Below, piece by piece: positions 35,023 to 43,916 of a stretch of 64,000 nucleotides of DNA. The position numbers were made by a program, and so were the translations under genes. The DNA lies in the NCBI RefSeq assembly GCF_020748185.1, contig NZ_JAHZMO010000007.1, forward strand, positions 62,001 to 126,000, read 5' to 3'. Within the stretch, counting starts at the first letter, position 1. Each line of letters opens with the position of its first letter. The notes below the pieces were generated by a model. That model was not told where the DNA came from. It saw nothing but the letters and a program-made list of their open reading frames with translations, and searched no databases. Source of the DNA: Terrisporobacter petrolearius. GTDB lineage: Bacteria; Bacillota; Clostridia; Peptostreptococcales; Peptostreptococcaceae.

Positions 35023-35454
35023 TTACATTCTCTCCCTTGCAATCTGTCTTACTATTTCATCTAGTTTCTCTTCTATATAATTATAATTTAAAATATACTC
35101 ATTATTTTCAAGTTCGATATCATATATAAGTTTATCTATTTCTATTTGTAGACCATCTATATTTTGTTCTATATTATTTAAATCACGCATTATACCTTTT
35201 ATATTTCTATAACTTTCAAATTTTTCATAATATGATTTTGCATTAATAAATCTATTTAGATAATTTAAGATTTTTTTAATATTTTTCTCCTGTTGAGGTA
35301 GATTCTTATCTTTTTTATTTTTGTCTTTTTCCTTATATAAAGCTTTTTGTACTTCTCTTAAAAAAAAAGCATTATTATATTGATTTTTAATTGGGTCTTC
35401 ATCTTTTTTGTCATAAGATTTATATAAATTAATAAATTTCGCTAAATTTTCCAT
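35023..35454 (-). CDS. Small helical partner protein of the glycosyltransferase, copy 2 (full length)
   Basis: 143 residues. Same ends as copy 1 (MENLAKFINLYKSYDKKD and LDEIVRQIARERM) plus a central helical region rich in Lys, Asn, Ile and Tyr (about 45-130). Coiled-coil-like, with no span or Cys. Only AAAGGA at long spacing (13 bases) lies upstream of the ATG. Probably forms a complex with, or regulates, the adjacent transferase. Function unknown. Confidence 0.65.
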   Translation of the reverse strand: MENLAKFINLYKSYDKKDEDPIKNQYNNAFFLREVQKALYKEKDKNKKDKNLPQQEKNIKKILNYLNRFINAKSYYEKFESYRNIKGIMRDLNNIEQNIDGLQIEIDKLIYDIELENNEYILNYNYIEEKLDEIVRQIARERM

Positions 35455-35559
35455 TATTACATCAATGTCCTTTCTTAAAATATAATTATCAAAAGTAATT
35501 TCTTATTAGTAAAATATGGTTTAATATAATAAAACGTTCATCATATTTCTACATATAAA

Positions 35560-35593
35560 AAATACCCTGAGATAAATTAATCTCAAGGTATTT
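35560..35593 (-). terminator. Terminator after the DHHW gene
   Basis: AAATACCCTGAGA and TCTCAAGGTATTT form a stem with one mismatch directly after the stop. The T-run is short. Confidence 0.6.
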
Positions 35594-35596
35594 ATA

Positions 35597-36760
35597 TTAT
35601 TCGTTATTTAACACTGGTGATAGTGACGTATCATTGAAGAATGTATTGGCATTATATAAATACAATACTTCATTTACATTTTCTTGTTGCATCAAGCTAT
35701 CTATATCTTCGTAGTAGTATCTTGGATCAACTACTATTATTTTGCTAAAGTCTTTAACTAAAAATGGTATAAAACTATTAGCATAAGAATCTTTAAATAA
35801 TAATAAAGTCTTATTATTATTAGCATCTGTTTTTATTTTTACTAAAGGATGATTTCCTTTTAGGAAAACTTCGTAGTTATCTTTTTGTTCAAGTGCTTCA
35901 CTACTATAAAGTGTAGCTATTCTTTCTTGTTCCTCTACATAGTTTACTACCACATGTTCTATATCTTCTTTTGCAGGTAGATAGATATTTACCTTATCTC
36001 CTTCTTCAACATCATATCCACTTTTTGATGATAATGCTCCAAAGAAGTCATTAGAAACCATTTGTTGTGTGTAATAATCCTCTGGCCTTTCTTCAAGTCC
36101 CATAGACTTTGCTAATTCTTTATATGAATAAAACGCTCCTAAAGATGTCCAGTGATGATCTGTTTTATAATAAATATATTCATTTCTATGATCATGCATA
36201 GTTTTATAGTTATCTACAAAGGATACGCTTTGTGGTAGTTTATCTTTGTAAGATTGTAAATAAGCTTCTTGATCCATAATTGGCGCATCCATAGGAAGTT
36301 TGTCCTTTAAAATGCTTACTGCCGTTGGAGATATTAACATATATTGTTTTATGTTTTTGTATCTAGTACAAAAATTATTTATAGCTTGTATATTTTCTTT
36401 AACAGCTTCCTCATTAGGCTTGTTAAAGTTTTCTACTAAGTATCCATCTTCTCCTAAGAAAACTCCATTGGATTCTTTTTTACCTAATAATTTATCCATG
36501 TTTATCTTCACATTTGTAAAGAAGTCTCTTCCTATAAATTGATCCACTACATAATCTTCAAACTTAGAAGTAAATCTTCCTTCTAATAATTTATCAACTA
36601 AAAACTTTGGCTTTCCTGCCAACATTCTATTTTCTGTTTTGGAAAAAGTCTTATCCTTAGTTATTATATTAGCCCCAACAAATAATACTAAAAAAAGTAT
36701 AAATAATAGTGCTGAAGTTTTATAATATTGTTTTTGTTTAATTTTATTTTTTCTGTTCAT
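35597..36760 (-). CDS. DHHW-domain (AlgX/AlgJ-like) surface polysaccharide O-acetylation protein
   Basis: 387 residues with one N-terminal membrane anchor (about 17-33), then FSKTENRMLAGKPKF, typical of the family. The YYKTDHHWTSLGAFYSY motif is at about 198-214 and LLLFKDSYANSFIPFL further on, the Asp-His and Ser elements of an SGNH-like catalytic site. Partners of this type receive acetyl groups from MBOAT proteins and transfer them to extracellular polysaccharide. It sits 18 bp after the MBOAT gene. A deleted copy is at 32534-32693. Confidence 0.88.
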   Translation of the reverse strand: MNRKNKIKQKQYYKTSALLFILFLVLFVGANIITKDKTFSKTENRMLAGKPKFLVDKLLEGRFTSKFEDYVVDQFIGRDFFTNVKINMDKLLGKKESNGVFLGEDGYLVENFNKPNEEAVKENIQAINNFCTRYKNIKQYMLISPTAVSILKDKLPMDAPIMDQEAYLQSYKDKLPQSVSFVDNYKTMHDHRNEYIYYKTDHHWTSLGAFYSYKELAKSMGLEERPEDYYTQQMVSNDFFGALSSKSGYDVEEGDKVNIYLPAKEDIEHVVVNYVEEQERIATLYSSEALEQKDNYEVFLKGNHPLVKIKTDANNNKTLLLFKDSYANSFIPFLVKDFSKIIVVDPRYYYEDIDSLMQQENVNEVLYLYNANTFFNDTSLSPVLNNE

Positions 36761-36778
36761 ATTTAATCACGTCCTTTC

Positions 36779-38185
36779 CTAGAATCTAAAATATAGGAAG
36801 GGATTATAAGTTTCATTTACTAAATAAGCCGTAGCTAAAAATAGAATCACCATATATGTTATTAGGGACCCATTAACATATCCTAACTTTGATTTTACAA
36901 CTATTTGATCTAAAATATTTTTTACAATAGGTGTAGAACATACTCCTAAAATCACAAACATAATTGCATTTGTGTATAAATAGTAAATTCCTGCACTATC
37001 CATAAGCACATGATTTCCAAATCCAAACATTGCGTTTAAATATTCCATAGCAAAAGATAAATTTGGACTGGCAAAGAATACCCAGCCTATCATAATCAAT
37101 AACATGGTATAAATATGTTTTATAAATGTTGGTACTCTTTCTAATATATTAGCAAATACCATTTTTTCTAATAAAAGGATTACACCATAATATAATCCCC
37201 ACACTATAAAGTTCCAACTTGCTCCATGCCAAAGTCCTGTTAAAAACCATACAGCAAATATATTCCTTATTTGTTTTCCTAGACTAACTCTGTTTCCCCC
37301 TAAAGGTATATAAATATATTCTCTAAACCAAGAACCTAAAGATATATGCCATCTTCTCCAAAATTCAGTTATGCTTGTTGAAATATAAGGGAAATTAAAG
37401 TTTTCTATAAAGTCAAATCCGAACATCTTACCTAAACCCATGGCCATATCTGAGTAACCACTAAAGTCAAAATATATTTGGAAGGTATATGCTATTATTC
37501 CTATCCAAGCTGTTAATACTGACATACTGCCAAGATTCATGGCACTTATCGTTGTCCATATGATTCCTATGCTGTTTGCAAGTAGTACTTTTTTCCCTAA
37601 ACCTTGGATAAAACGTTCCACACCTTGTCCAAACTTTTCAAGAGATTCTTCTCTATAATTTAATTGTTCTTCTATAGTTTCATATTGAACTATAGGTCCT
37701 GCCACTAGTTGGGGAAACATGGTAACATAAGCTCCAAAAGAAATAAAGCTTCTTTGTACCTTAACTTTGCCTAAATACACATCTACAATATAAGATAATA
37801 CTTGGAATGTATAAAATGATATTCCCACAGGTAAAGCCAGTTCATTAAAAGGAATGTTAATTGAAAATATACCATTAATATTTCCTATTATAAATCCTAC
37901 ATATTTAAAGAATACTAAAATTCCCACATTCACTAAAAGTGTAAATATAAAAAATTGCTTTGCTTTCTTTCTATCTCTTTTATACTTATTTATTTTCAGT
38001 GCCATAATATAATCAAATATAATTGTTCCCATCATAAGGAATATGTACACAGGTTCTCCCCATGCATAAAATATTAAACTTGTTAGAAATAATACGGTAT
38101 TTTTAAATTTCCTTGGTGAAACATAATAAATTAAAAGTGAAATTGGTAAAAACGTAAATAAAAAAACTATACTACTGAATACTAT
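36779..38185 (-). CDS. MBOAT-family O-acyltransferase (AlgI/DltB-like), apparent AUA start
   Basis: About 468 residues and ten or more membrane spans. It contains the MBOAT core: FPQLVAGPIVQYETI, GYSDMAMGLGKMFGFDF, NFPYISTSITEFWRRWHISL with the near-active-site residues, and the catalytic His in WFLTGLWHGASWNF. The family N-terminus VFSS...FYAWGEPVYIFLMM reads in frame back to 38185, where ATA follows AGGAGG by eight bases. No ATG, GTG or TTG exists upstream before the preceding gene. The internal GTG 38050 would delete the first 45 conserved residues. Confidence 0.85.
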   Translation of the reverse strand: MVFSSIVFLFTFLPISLLIYYVSPRKFKNTVLFLTSLIFYAWGEPVYIFLMMGTIIFDYIMALKINKYKRDRKKAKQFFIFTLLVNVGILVFFKYVGFIIGNINGIFSINIPFNELALPVGISFYTFQVLSYIVDVYLGKVKVQRSFISFGAYVTMFPQLVAGPIVQYETIEEQLNYREESLEKFGQGVERFIQGLGKKVLLANSIGIIWTTISAMNLGSMSVLTAWIGIIAYTFQIYFDFSGYSDMAMGLGKMFGFDFIENFNFPYISTSITEFWRRWHISLGSWFREYIYIPLGGNRVSLGKQIRNIFAVWFLTGLWHGASWNFIVWGLYYGVILLLEKMVFANILERVPTFIKHIYTMLLIMIGWVFFASPNLSFAMEYLNAMFGFGNHVLMDSAGIYYLYTNAIMFVILGVCSTPIVKNILDQIVVKSKLGYVNGSLITYMVILFLATAYLVNETYNPFLYFRF

Positions 38186-38207
38186 TTTAATCGCCTCCTC
38201 TGAAATG

Positions 38208-38681
38208 CTACTGCTTAATACTATCTAAAAATGCTTCTTTTATTTGCTGTGCATTTTCAGAGACAGCAAAAAATACAAAGTTACCCTTTGATTTTAATTC
38301 ATAATTATCAACTAAAGCACATTGCTCTGGGCCATATCCCGAAAAGCTTTGTAGCTGATAGTTAATTCTTGAATCAATGCTATCTTCTAAGGGCTCAATT
38401 TGAGATTTATCTTTTACTTTCACTATTAATACTTCATTCACATCCATTGTTGACTGTGGTGTATATAAAATCACTCCATCATAATCATTGGCATTTAATT
38501 TATAAAAACGTTTAAGAGATTTGCTATCTCCTTTTTCCATTTTGTCAAATTTTACTTTCTGTTTCATCTCATTTTCTATTTTGTCCACACTTTGATCATT
38601 ATTAACTCCACAACCAACTGTAATTACAGTTGTTATTAGAAGTGTAGCCATTAGTAACTTCTTTTTTAAGTTTATCTTCAT
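38208..38681 (-). CDS. DUF4358-domain lipoprotein
   Basis: 157 residues. Signal peptide and lipobox TVGC (Cys24) make it a lipoprotein. The central YDGVILYTPQSTMDVNEVLIVKVKD and the C-terminal GYGPEQCALVDNYELKSKGNFVFF match the DUF4358 family, which commonly accompanies MBOAT/DHHW cassettes in Firmicutes. AAGGAG precedes the ATG. Function unknown, presumably an accessory to surface O-acetylation. Confidence 0.85.
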   Translation of the reverse strand: MKINLKKKLLMATLLITTVITVGCGVNNDQSVDKIENEMKQKVKFDKMEKGDSKSLKRFYKLNANDYDGVILYTPQSTMDVNEVLIVKVKDKSQIEPLEDSIDSRINYQLQSFSGYGPEQCALVDNYELKSKGNFVFFAVSENAQQIKEAFLDSIKQ

Positions 38682-38695
38682 ATCTGTCTCCTTCT

Positions 38696-39469
38696 TTACA
38701 AGTTAGCCTCTTTAACTAACATCTCAACCCATCTTTTGTTAAATCCAGGTTTAAAATGTATTCCATCGACCTCATATAAACTTTCATCAACTATTGATGA
38801 ACCATCTATATAAGTGACACCTAGCTCATTACACATATTTATGATAGCTGCATTAAACTGAGGTACATTTTTTAAGGCTGGAGATTCACTTATTGCTTTG
38901 TTATTAACTTTAAAAATTGAGTTTACATAAATTTTTGTATTTGGTAATTTACTTTGAATATCTTTTATTACTTTTTCATATTCCTTTATAAAATCGGAGG
39001 GATTCCCATATACTACCATATCGTTTAATCCATAAGTTAAGAAAAGATTTGTCGGAGCCAAGCTAATAGCTTTATTTATATCTCCTTCTTTTTGTGCACT
39101 TATAAGATTTCTTCCTTTATATGCAACAACTGATGAATTATTTAAAATTCCATAAGACACTATGGACTCAGCTCTCGAATCTCCCAATATAACGGAGCTT
39201 GAAAATTTATCTATAAAGTTAATTTTTTCATTATTATTTTCTTGATTTATATTAACTCCTTGCAAACTAGATTGCACAAGGTTAATTTCTTCTTCTGATT
39301 GTGATACATCTTTTTTTTCTAATTCTTTTATTTTTTCAATCCCTTTGGCAACTTGTGCCTCTTCTATTTTTTTTTGGTTATTAAGAGCGTTAATACTGTC
39401 ACTAAAATTCATTAGGCCTACTACGGCTGCTAGTGATATTGCTGAAATCGCCCATACTCTCTTTTTAAT
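38696..39469 (-). CDS. SGNH/GDSL hydrolase with N-terminal membrane anchor, apparent AUU start
   Basis: About 257 residues if translation begins at ATT 39469, five bases after GGGGGAG. This adds KKRVWAISAISLAAVVGLM, a signal anchor. The first ATG (39412) lacks a ribosome binding site and would remove the anchor, and an in-frame stop lies just upstream of the ATT. After a coiled region (about 25-70), the hydrolase shows SVILGDSRAESI (Ser block), NLFLTYGLNDM and a late DGIHFKPGFNKRW with the Asp-His pair. It is first gene of the O-acetylation operon. Confidence 0.78.
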   Translation of the reverse strand: MKKRVWAISAISLAAVVGLMNFSDSINALNNQKKIEEAQVAKGIEKIKELEKKDVSQSEEEINLVQSSLQGVNINQENNNEKINFIDKFSSSVILGDSRAESIVSYGILNNSSVVAYKGRNLISAQKEGDINKAISLAPTNLFLTYGLNDMVVYGNPSDFIKEYEKVIKDIQSKLPNTKIYVNSIFKVNNKAISESPALKNVPQFNAAIINMCNELGVTYIDGSSIVDESLYEVDGIHFKPGFNKRWVEMLVKEANL

Positions 39470-39771
39470 GATAACTCCCCCTCGCTGTTAACTTCGTTTT
39501 CTTACAAATAACATTATAACATTATAGCATTATATAAAAAACAATTATTAATAGGTAAAATCTACAAAATAATACTTTTTTTTACAAAAAACAACATAAA
39601 ATAATATTTCAACACTTTAAATCTTATTTGTCTAATTTAAGAAGTATATGTTTATACTTATCTAAACATTTTATATGGATATCAGATTTGTAATAGATTA
39701 TAACTAAAAAATAACCCACTTCAGATACAAGCTAAATTCATATCTAAAATGAGTTATTAACTTTCTTTTAA
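39470..39771. other. AT-rich promoter region of the surface O-acetylation operon
   Basis: Several overlapping TATAAT-like boxes occur on the minus strand near 39505-39535, upstream of the SGNH gene. No gene is seen. A terminator of the next small gene is at 39705-39758. Confidence 0.4.
39705..39758 (-). terminator. Terminator of the tiny Cys-tail gene at 39772
   Basis: AATAACCCACTTCAGATA and TATCTAAAATGAGTTATT pair with a few G-U or mismatched positions. A T-run follows on the minus strand. Confidence 0.6.
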
Positions 39772-39978
39772 CTAGCAACAGCAATTATCATCAAAATTGA
39801 ATAATAGTAATATAATTAAAATCACCCAAATCCATATACTGTCATCGTCAAATATATCATCAAATATGTTCGTAGCTAAAAGTAAAAATACAATAGCTAT
39901 TACTATTAGTAATCCTCCATTAAATCCACAATCATCTCCACCGAAAAATCTTGATAAAGTATCTTCTAACTTCGCCAT
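39772..39978 (-). CDS. Tiny hydrophobic Cys-tail protein, family B paralogue 2
   Basis: 68 residues: LSRFFGGDDCGFNGG head, LLIVIAIVFLLLA span, acidic loop IFDDIFDDDS, span IWIWVILIILLLF and end DDNCCC. AAGGGGGGAGTGACATG lies at the start. Clearly related to 21572-21784, 18 kb away, and more distantly to the family A cluster. Confidence 0.68.
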   Translation of the reverse strand: MAKLEDTLSRFFGGDDCGFNGGLLIVIAIVFLLLATNIFDDIFDDDSIWIWVILIILLLFNFDDNCCC

Positions 39979-40012
39979 GTCACTCCCCCCTTAAAGTCAA
40001 ACGGTTATCTTA

Positions 40013-40456
40013 CTATATACTAATATATGTCTTCAAGCACAAATACGTTACTTCAATAAAGTTTTTATTCATAAGCGTATTTAGCTCATCTTGGCTTTCA
40101 TTATTTGCTTTAAATACTAATTTTAAGCATTCCTCTTTATCTTCTTCATTATCCTCACTTATCACATCTATTAGTAATTCTATAGATGAAGTTTTGATTA
40201 CTTTATATTTGTCAAATAAAAAAGAAGTATGTGAATTTTCCATTCCCTTTTTTATCTTCATTAATCTAGATATATATTCTCCTTTTTTATCATCAACTTT
40301 TCCCTGATTTTCCATCACCTCTTGCAAGATAACATTGCTCTCATTAACATAATCTTTTATTTTATTCATATCTATAAGCAATGAGTTATAAAAAAGACAA
40401 CCAAGAATTATAAAAAATCCTGCAATTGATGATAATAATAATCCTATGTTTTTCAT
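40013..40456 (-). CDS. Membrane-anchored protein of unknown function
   Basis: 147 residues with a single N-terminal hydrophobic segment (about 4-24, LLLSSIAGFFIILGCLFY) followed by a charged helical region. The Cys in LGCLFY is not a clear lipobox. AGGAGGAAGAGTAATG gives a good start. It lies upstream of a tiny Cys-tail gene on the same strand. Not recognised. Confidence 0.6.
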   Translation of the reverse strand: MKNIGLLLSSIAGFFIILGCLFYNSLLIDMNKIKDYVNESNVILQEVMENQGKVDDKKGEYISRLMKIKKGMENSHTSFLFDKYKVIKTSSIELLIDVISEDNEEDKEECLKLVFKANNESQDELNTLMNKNFIEVTYLCLKTYISI

Positions 40457-40597
40457 TACTCTTCCTCCTAAAGTTATTATCTATATTAAATTTATATTCA
40501 TTTTTTAAAACTTTAGGACTTTTTTTGATTATATATTGAAAAATTAACCATATTATATTAAACTACAATTAAATTTTAAATTATGCTGGAGGTAACA

Positions 40598-40822
40598 ATG
40601 TTTGAAAAAATCAGAGATATAATAGTTGAACAACTAGGTTTAGATGGTAAAGATGTATTATCTATGGAAACATCTCTTAAAGAAGATCTCGATGCTGATT
40701 CTTTAGATGCTGTTGAAGTTATAATGGCTTTAGAAGAAGAGTTTGATATACAAATACCAGACGAAGACGCTGAGAACTTCAAAACTATAGGCGATATAGT
40801 AGAATATATAGAAAATCGCTAA
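40598..40822 (+). CDS. acpP: Acyl carrier protein
   Basis: 74 residues from ATG 40598, after GGAGGT. The earlier in-frame ATG at 40583 precedes that site. The phosphopantetheine attachment site is [10 protein letters not shown] with Ser35. Very acidic, with the conserved [14 protein letters not shown] helix. It carries acyl intermediates in fatty-acid synthesis. It stands alone rather than in a fab operon. Confidence 0.95.
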   Translation: MFEKIRDIIVEQLGLDGKDVLSMETSLKEDLDADSLDAVEVIMALEEEFDIQIPDEDAENFKTIGDIVEYIENR

Positions 40823-40827
40823 TACAT

Positions 40828-40856
40828 AAAAGGGATGTTCATTGAACATCCCTTTT
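40828..40856. terminator. Bidirectional terminator after acpP
   Basis: AAAAGGGATGTTC and GAACATCCCTTTT form a 13-bp perfect stem between acpP and btuD. Confidence 0.88.
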
Positions 40857-40864
40857 CCATATGT

Positions 40865-41620
40865 CTAAGCCCATTTTTGTAAAATATTCACCATAAAATT
40901 CTTTATATCTATTCCATAAATATCATTTAATAACTTGTCTTTTAAAACATTTTTTGGTGTTCCGTAAGAAACTTCTTCTCCATCTTTAATCATAAGAACT
41001 TTGTCTGCAAAATATTGCACTAGATTCAAATCATGCAGTACACCTATTACAATTTTATTATTATTTTTTACCCATTCATTAAGATTTTCCAAAAGATCTA
41101 TTTGATTTTTAAAATCAAGATGATTTGTTGGCTCATCTAGTAAAATTATATCTGGATCTTGTGCAAATACTCTGGCTAAAAATACTCTTTGTAATTGGCC
41201 TCCTGATAATTCTGTAATCATCTTATCTCTAAGGTCATAAACACCTACTTTTTTCATACTATCTATAATTATTTGTTTATCTTCATAAGAAAGCTTCGAA
41301 AAAGCTCCCTTTGAGTAAGCATATCTTCCTAGAGATACAGTATCATAAACAGTGTAGGGGAAATATAATTGAGATATTTGGCTCATAAGTCCAACCTTTT
41401 TTGCCAATTCCACTCTACTAATCATAATTGATTCTTTGTTATCTATTTTTATACTTCCTTTATAATCAATAATATTAACTATGGATTTTAATAATGTACT
41501 TTTGCCACAGCCATTAGGACCAACTATACACAGATTTTCTCCATTTTTCACATTAAAACTGATATTCTTAATTATATCTTTTCCATCATAACCACAATAA
41601 AGATTTTTAACTTCTAACAT
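40865..41620 (-). CDS. btuD: Cobalamin ABC transporter ATPase (BtuD-like)
   Basis: 251 residues: Walker A GPNGCGKST, signature LSGGQLQRVFLARVF, Walker B IILLDEPTNHLD and H-loop VLHDLN. FecE/BtuD group. It starts six bases after the permease stop. The upstream cobalamin riboswitch makes vitamin B12 or a corrinoid the likely substrate rather than iron siderophore. Confidence 0.9.
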   Translation of the reverse strand: MLEVKNLYCGYDGKDIIKNISFNVKNGENLCIVGPNGCGKSTLLKSIVNIIDYKGSIKIDNKESIMISRVELAKKVGLMSQISQLYFPYTVYDTVSLGRYAYSKGAFSKLSYEDKQIIIDSMKKVGVYDLRDKMITELSGGQLQRVFLARVFAQDPDIILLDEPTNHLDFKNQIDLLENLNEWVKNNNKIVIGVLHDLNLVQYFADKVLMIKDGEEVSYGTPKNVLKDKLLNDIYGIDIKNFMVNILQKWA

Positions 41621-41626
41621 TTAATA

Positions 41627-42649
41627 TCAACTTCCTTTTTTAAAATATACATAGGCGAAAAATGGTGCGCCTATTAAAGCTGTAACTGCTCCTACTGGCA
41701 ATTCTATTGGTGCGAAGGCTGTTCTGGAGATTAAATCTGATATTACCATTAGTCCCCCTCCAAATAAAAATGACATAGGTATAACATATTTATGATTTGA
41801 ACCAAAGGCATTTCTTACCACATGAGGTGCAATTAAATCCACGAATCCAATAGTCCCACTAAGTGCTACAGAACCACCTGTTAATATTGCGCAGTAAATA
41901 AATAACTGTCTTTTTACCTTATATGTATCCACACCTACAGCCTTAGCTTGTTCTTCTCCAAATGTAAGAATATCCATCTCTTTCGTATACTTAAATACAC
42001 CCAACATACCAACTAAGAAAAATGGCAATATTAATCCTACGTAAGTCCATCCTCTCATTGCAAAACTACCCATTTGCCAAAGAGTTATACTTTTCAAATC
42101 ATTGCTAAAAAATGCGGTCAAAGTAGTTAATAATGCATTTACAAATAAAGATAAAACCATACCTACAAGAACCACGGTATTATTTGACATGGTCTTATCT
42201 ATTTTTGTTGAAAATATAATCACAGAAAACATAGTAATTAAGCCAAAAACAAATCCTATCAAAGGTAATGTAAATCCACCTATTAAGGGTAATGATATTT
42301 CTGTAACTATTATAATTCCTGCTCCTAAAGAAGCTCCCGAAGATACCCCTAAAGTAAAAGGAGATGCCAATTCATTTTTTAGTATGGATTGAACTACTGC
42401 TCCACTAGTAGCTAAACAACCCCCAACTAAAAATGCTAATAATACTCTAGGTAACCTAAGTCTCCATATTATAGAAATATGTTTTGATGTAACATTTTCT
42501 GATAGATGTAAATTTAAGGTTTTATTACCTATTATGGACAGTGTATCAAATATACTTATATCAGAACTTCCTATAGACGTTCCTAACCAAATAATTACAA
42601 GTAACGAAATTATACTTATGATTATCTTTTTTCTATTTGTTATATTCAT
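41627..42649 (-). CDS. btuC: Cobalamin ABC transporter permease (BtuC-like, FecCD family)
   Basis: 340 residues, about ten spans. FecCD motifs WRLPRVLLAFLVGGCLATSGAVVQ, LGVSSGASLGAGI and GTIGFVDLIAPHVVRNAFG (coupling helix region) are present. The start overlaps the end of btuF by 17 bp. Confidence 0.92.
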   Translation of the reverse strand: MNITNRKKIIISIISLLVIIWLGTSIGSSDISIFDTLSIIGNKTLNLHLSENVTSKHISIIWRLRLPRVLLAFLVGGCLATSGAVVQSILKNELASPFTLGVSSGASLGAGIIIVTEISLPLIGGFTLPLIGFVFGLITMFSVIIFSTKIDKTMSNNTVVLVGMVLSLFVNALLTTLTAFFSNDLKSITLWQMGSFAMRGWTYVGLILPFFLVGMLGVFKYTKEMDILTFGEEQAKAVGVDTYKVKRQLFIYCAILTGGSVALSGTIGFVDLIAPHVVRNAFGSNHKYVIPMSFLFGGGLMVISDLISRTAFAPIELPVGAVTALIGAPFFAYVYFKKGS

Positions 42650-43541
42650 CTGGATACACGGCTTTAGCCATTTCCTTCAAGGCTTTTATTATATTTTGAG
42701 TTGGGCGAGAAGATGAATCTGTATCTATATAATAAACCTCATTATTTTTCACAGCCTTAATATTTTCCCATCCATCACGAGATTTTATTTCTTTTTCTGG
42801 ATTTTCTACATAGTTAACTGTAGTTAATATTACATCTGGATTGGCATCTATTACAGATTCTTCACTAGGTGATATCCATGATTTTTGATCTTTAAATATA
42901 TTTTCTGCTCCTAAAAGTTCAATCATTTCATTTAAAAATGTTGAATTACCAATACTATATAAAGTAGGTGCTGGACCTATTTCAATATACACTTTCTTTT
43001 TATCTTTTATAGTTTTTCCAACTTTAGCTATTTTTTCTATTTCACTTTTCATATTAGAAACTATTTCTTCACCTTTATCTTTTTTATCAACTATAGAAGA
43101 AATACACTCTATATCTTTATAAATTCCATCTATACTATCACTGCTAGGTATATAAACTACAGGTATGCCCACATCACTAAGAGATTTAAATGGATCACTT
43201 GAAGAACCTTCTTTATTATAACCTGAAGCTATGACAATGTCTGGATCCAATTCAATTATTGCCTCTGCATCTGGTGAAGTAAAATCCATTTTCTTTGCAT
43301 CTTTATTTACCCCTTCAATACCTTCTGAATATGTATCAATACATACAATCTTATCTCCCACACCTAAACCTGCTAATATTTCTGTATTAGAAGGCGCTGT
43401 AGATACTATTTTCTCAATATTCCTTGGTATATTAACTTTGTTTCCCTCCCTGTCTGTTACAGTTTGCTCTGTATTATTACTACATGCTACTGTAAAAAGC
43501 ATTATCAAACATAATAACAATGGTAATAATTTTTTCTTCAT
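42633..43541 (-). CDS. btuF: Cobalamin-binding lipoprotein (BtuF-like)
   Basis: 302 residues. The signal peptide ends in the lipobox FTVAC (Cys20). Periplasmic-binding-like fold with RNIEKIVSTAPSNTEILAGLG and SPDAEAIIELDPDIVIASG, typical of BtuF/FecB-type proteins. First gene after the cobalamin riboswitch and terminator. Confidence 0.92.
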   Translation of the reverse strand: MKKKLLPLLLCLIMLFTVACSNNTEQTVTDREGNKVNIPRNIEKIVSTAPSNTEILAGLGVGDKIVCIDTYSEGIEGVNKDAKKMDFTSPDAEAIIELDPDIVIASGYNKEGSSSDPFKSLSDVGIPVVYIPSSDSIDGIYKDIECISSIVDKKDKGEEIVSNMKSEIEKIAKVGKTIKDKKKVYIEIGPAPTLYSIGNSTFLNEMIELLGAENIFKDQKSWISPSEESVIDANPDVILTTVNYVENPEKEIKSRDGWENIKAVKNNEVYYIDTDSSSRPTQNIIKALKEMAKAVYPDEYNK

Positions 43542-43571
43542 AAGCTTTCTCCCTCTATAAATTTAGAATTT

Positions 43572-43600
43572 AAAAAAAGCCTAACCATAAGGCTAGGCTT
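43572..43600 (-). terminator. Riboswitch-linked terminator upstream of btuF
   Basis: On the minus strand AAGCCTAGCC and GGTTAGGCTT form the stem, followed by seven T. It lies between the cobalamin aptamer and btuF. Confidence 0.8.
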
Positions 43601-43663
43601 CTATATCTGTATTTTGACATTACATGTCTTTTAAGATACTTCCTTCACCCCGAAGAAATTCAC

Positions 43664-43837
43664 TTTTAAATTTAGGCAGGTTTCCTGACTTAGTATCAAC
43701 CTACTCCTCACCTTCCCATAAAATTTGCTTTCCAAATTCTACAGTGGTATATTGAGTTTCGTCCACATTACAGTAACGGGGGCTGTAGAGGAATTTCACC
43801 TCTTTCCCTATTAATCTTTAAGAAGAACCTAAATTTA
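43664..43837 (-). promoter_or_regulatory. Cobalamin (B12) riboswitch
   Basis: Minus-strand sequence shows the conserved blocks in order: GGGAAAGAGGTGAAATTCCTC, CAGCCCCCGTTACTGTAATG, then the B12-box region AAGTCAGGAAACCTGCC. The closing P1 stem is formed by AAATTTAGGT and CCTAAATTT. Followed by a terminator and B12-type transporter genes. Adenosylcobalamin would repress uptake. Confidence 0.95.
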
Positions 43838-43916
43838 TATAAAATTGTTTCTTAATATTATTGTAGCACATTCAAAGTTAGTTTTCATAAATTTAAAAAC
43901 TAATATTATCATTTTA

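Noticed and set aside
40576-40782. Ser-rich ORF antisense to acpP
   Set aside because: Shadow of the strongly biased acpP codons on the other strand.
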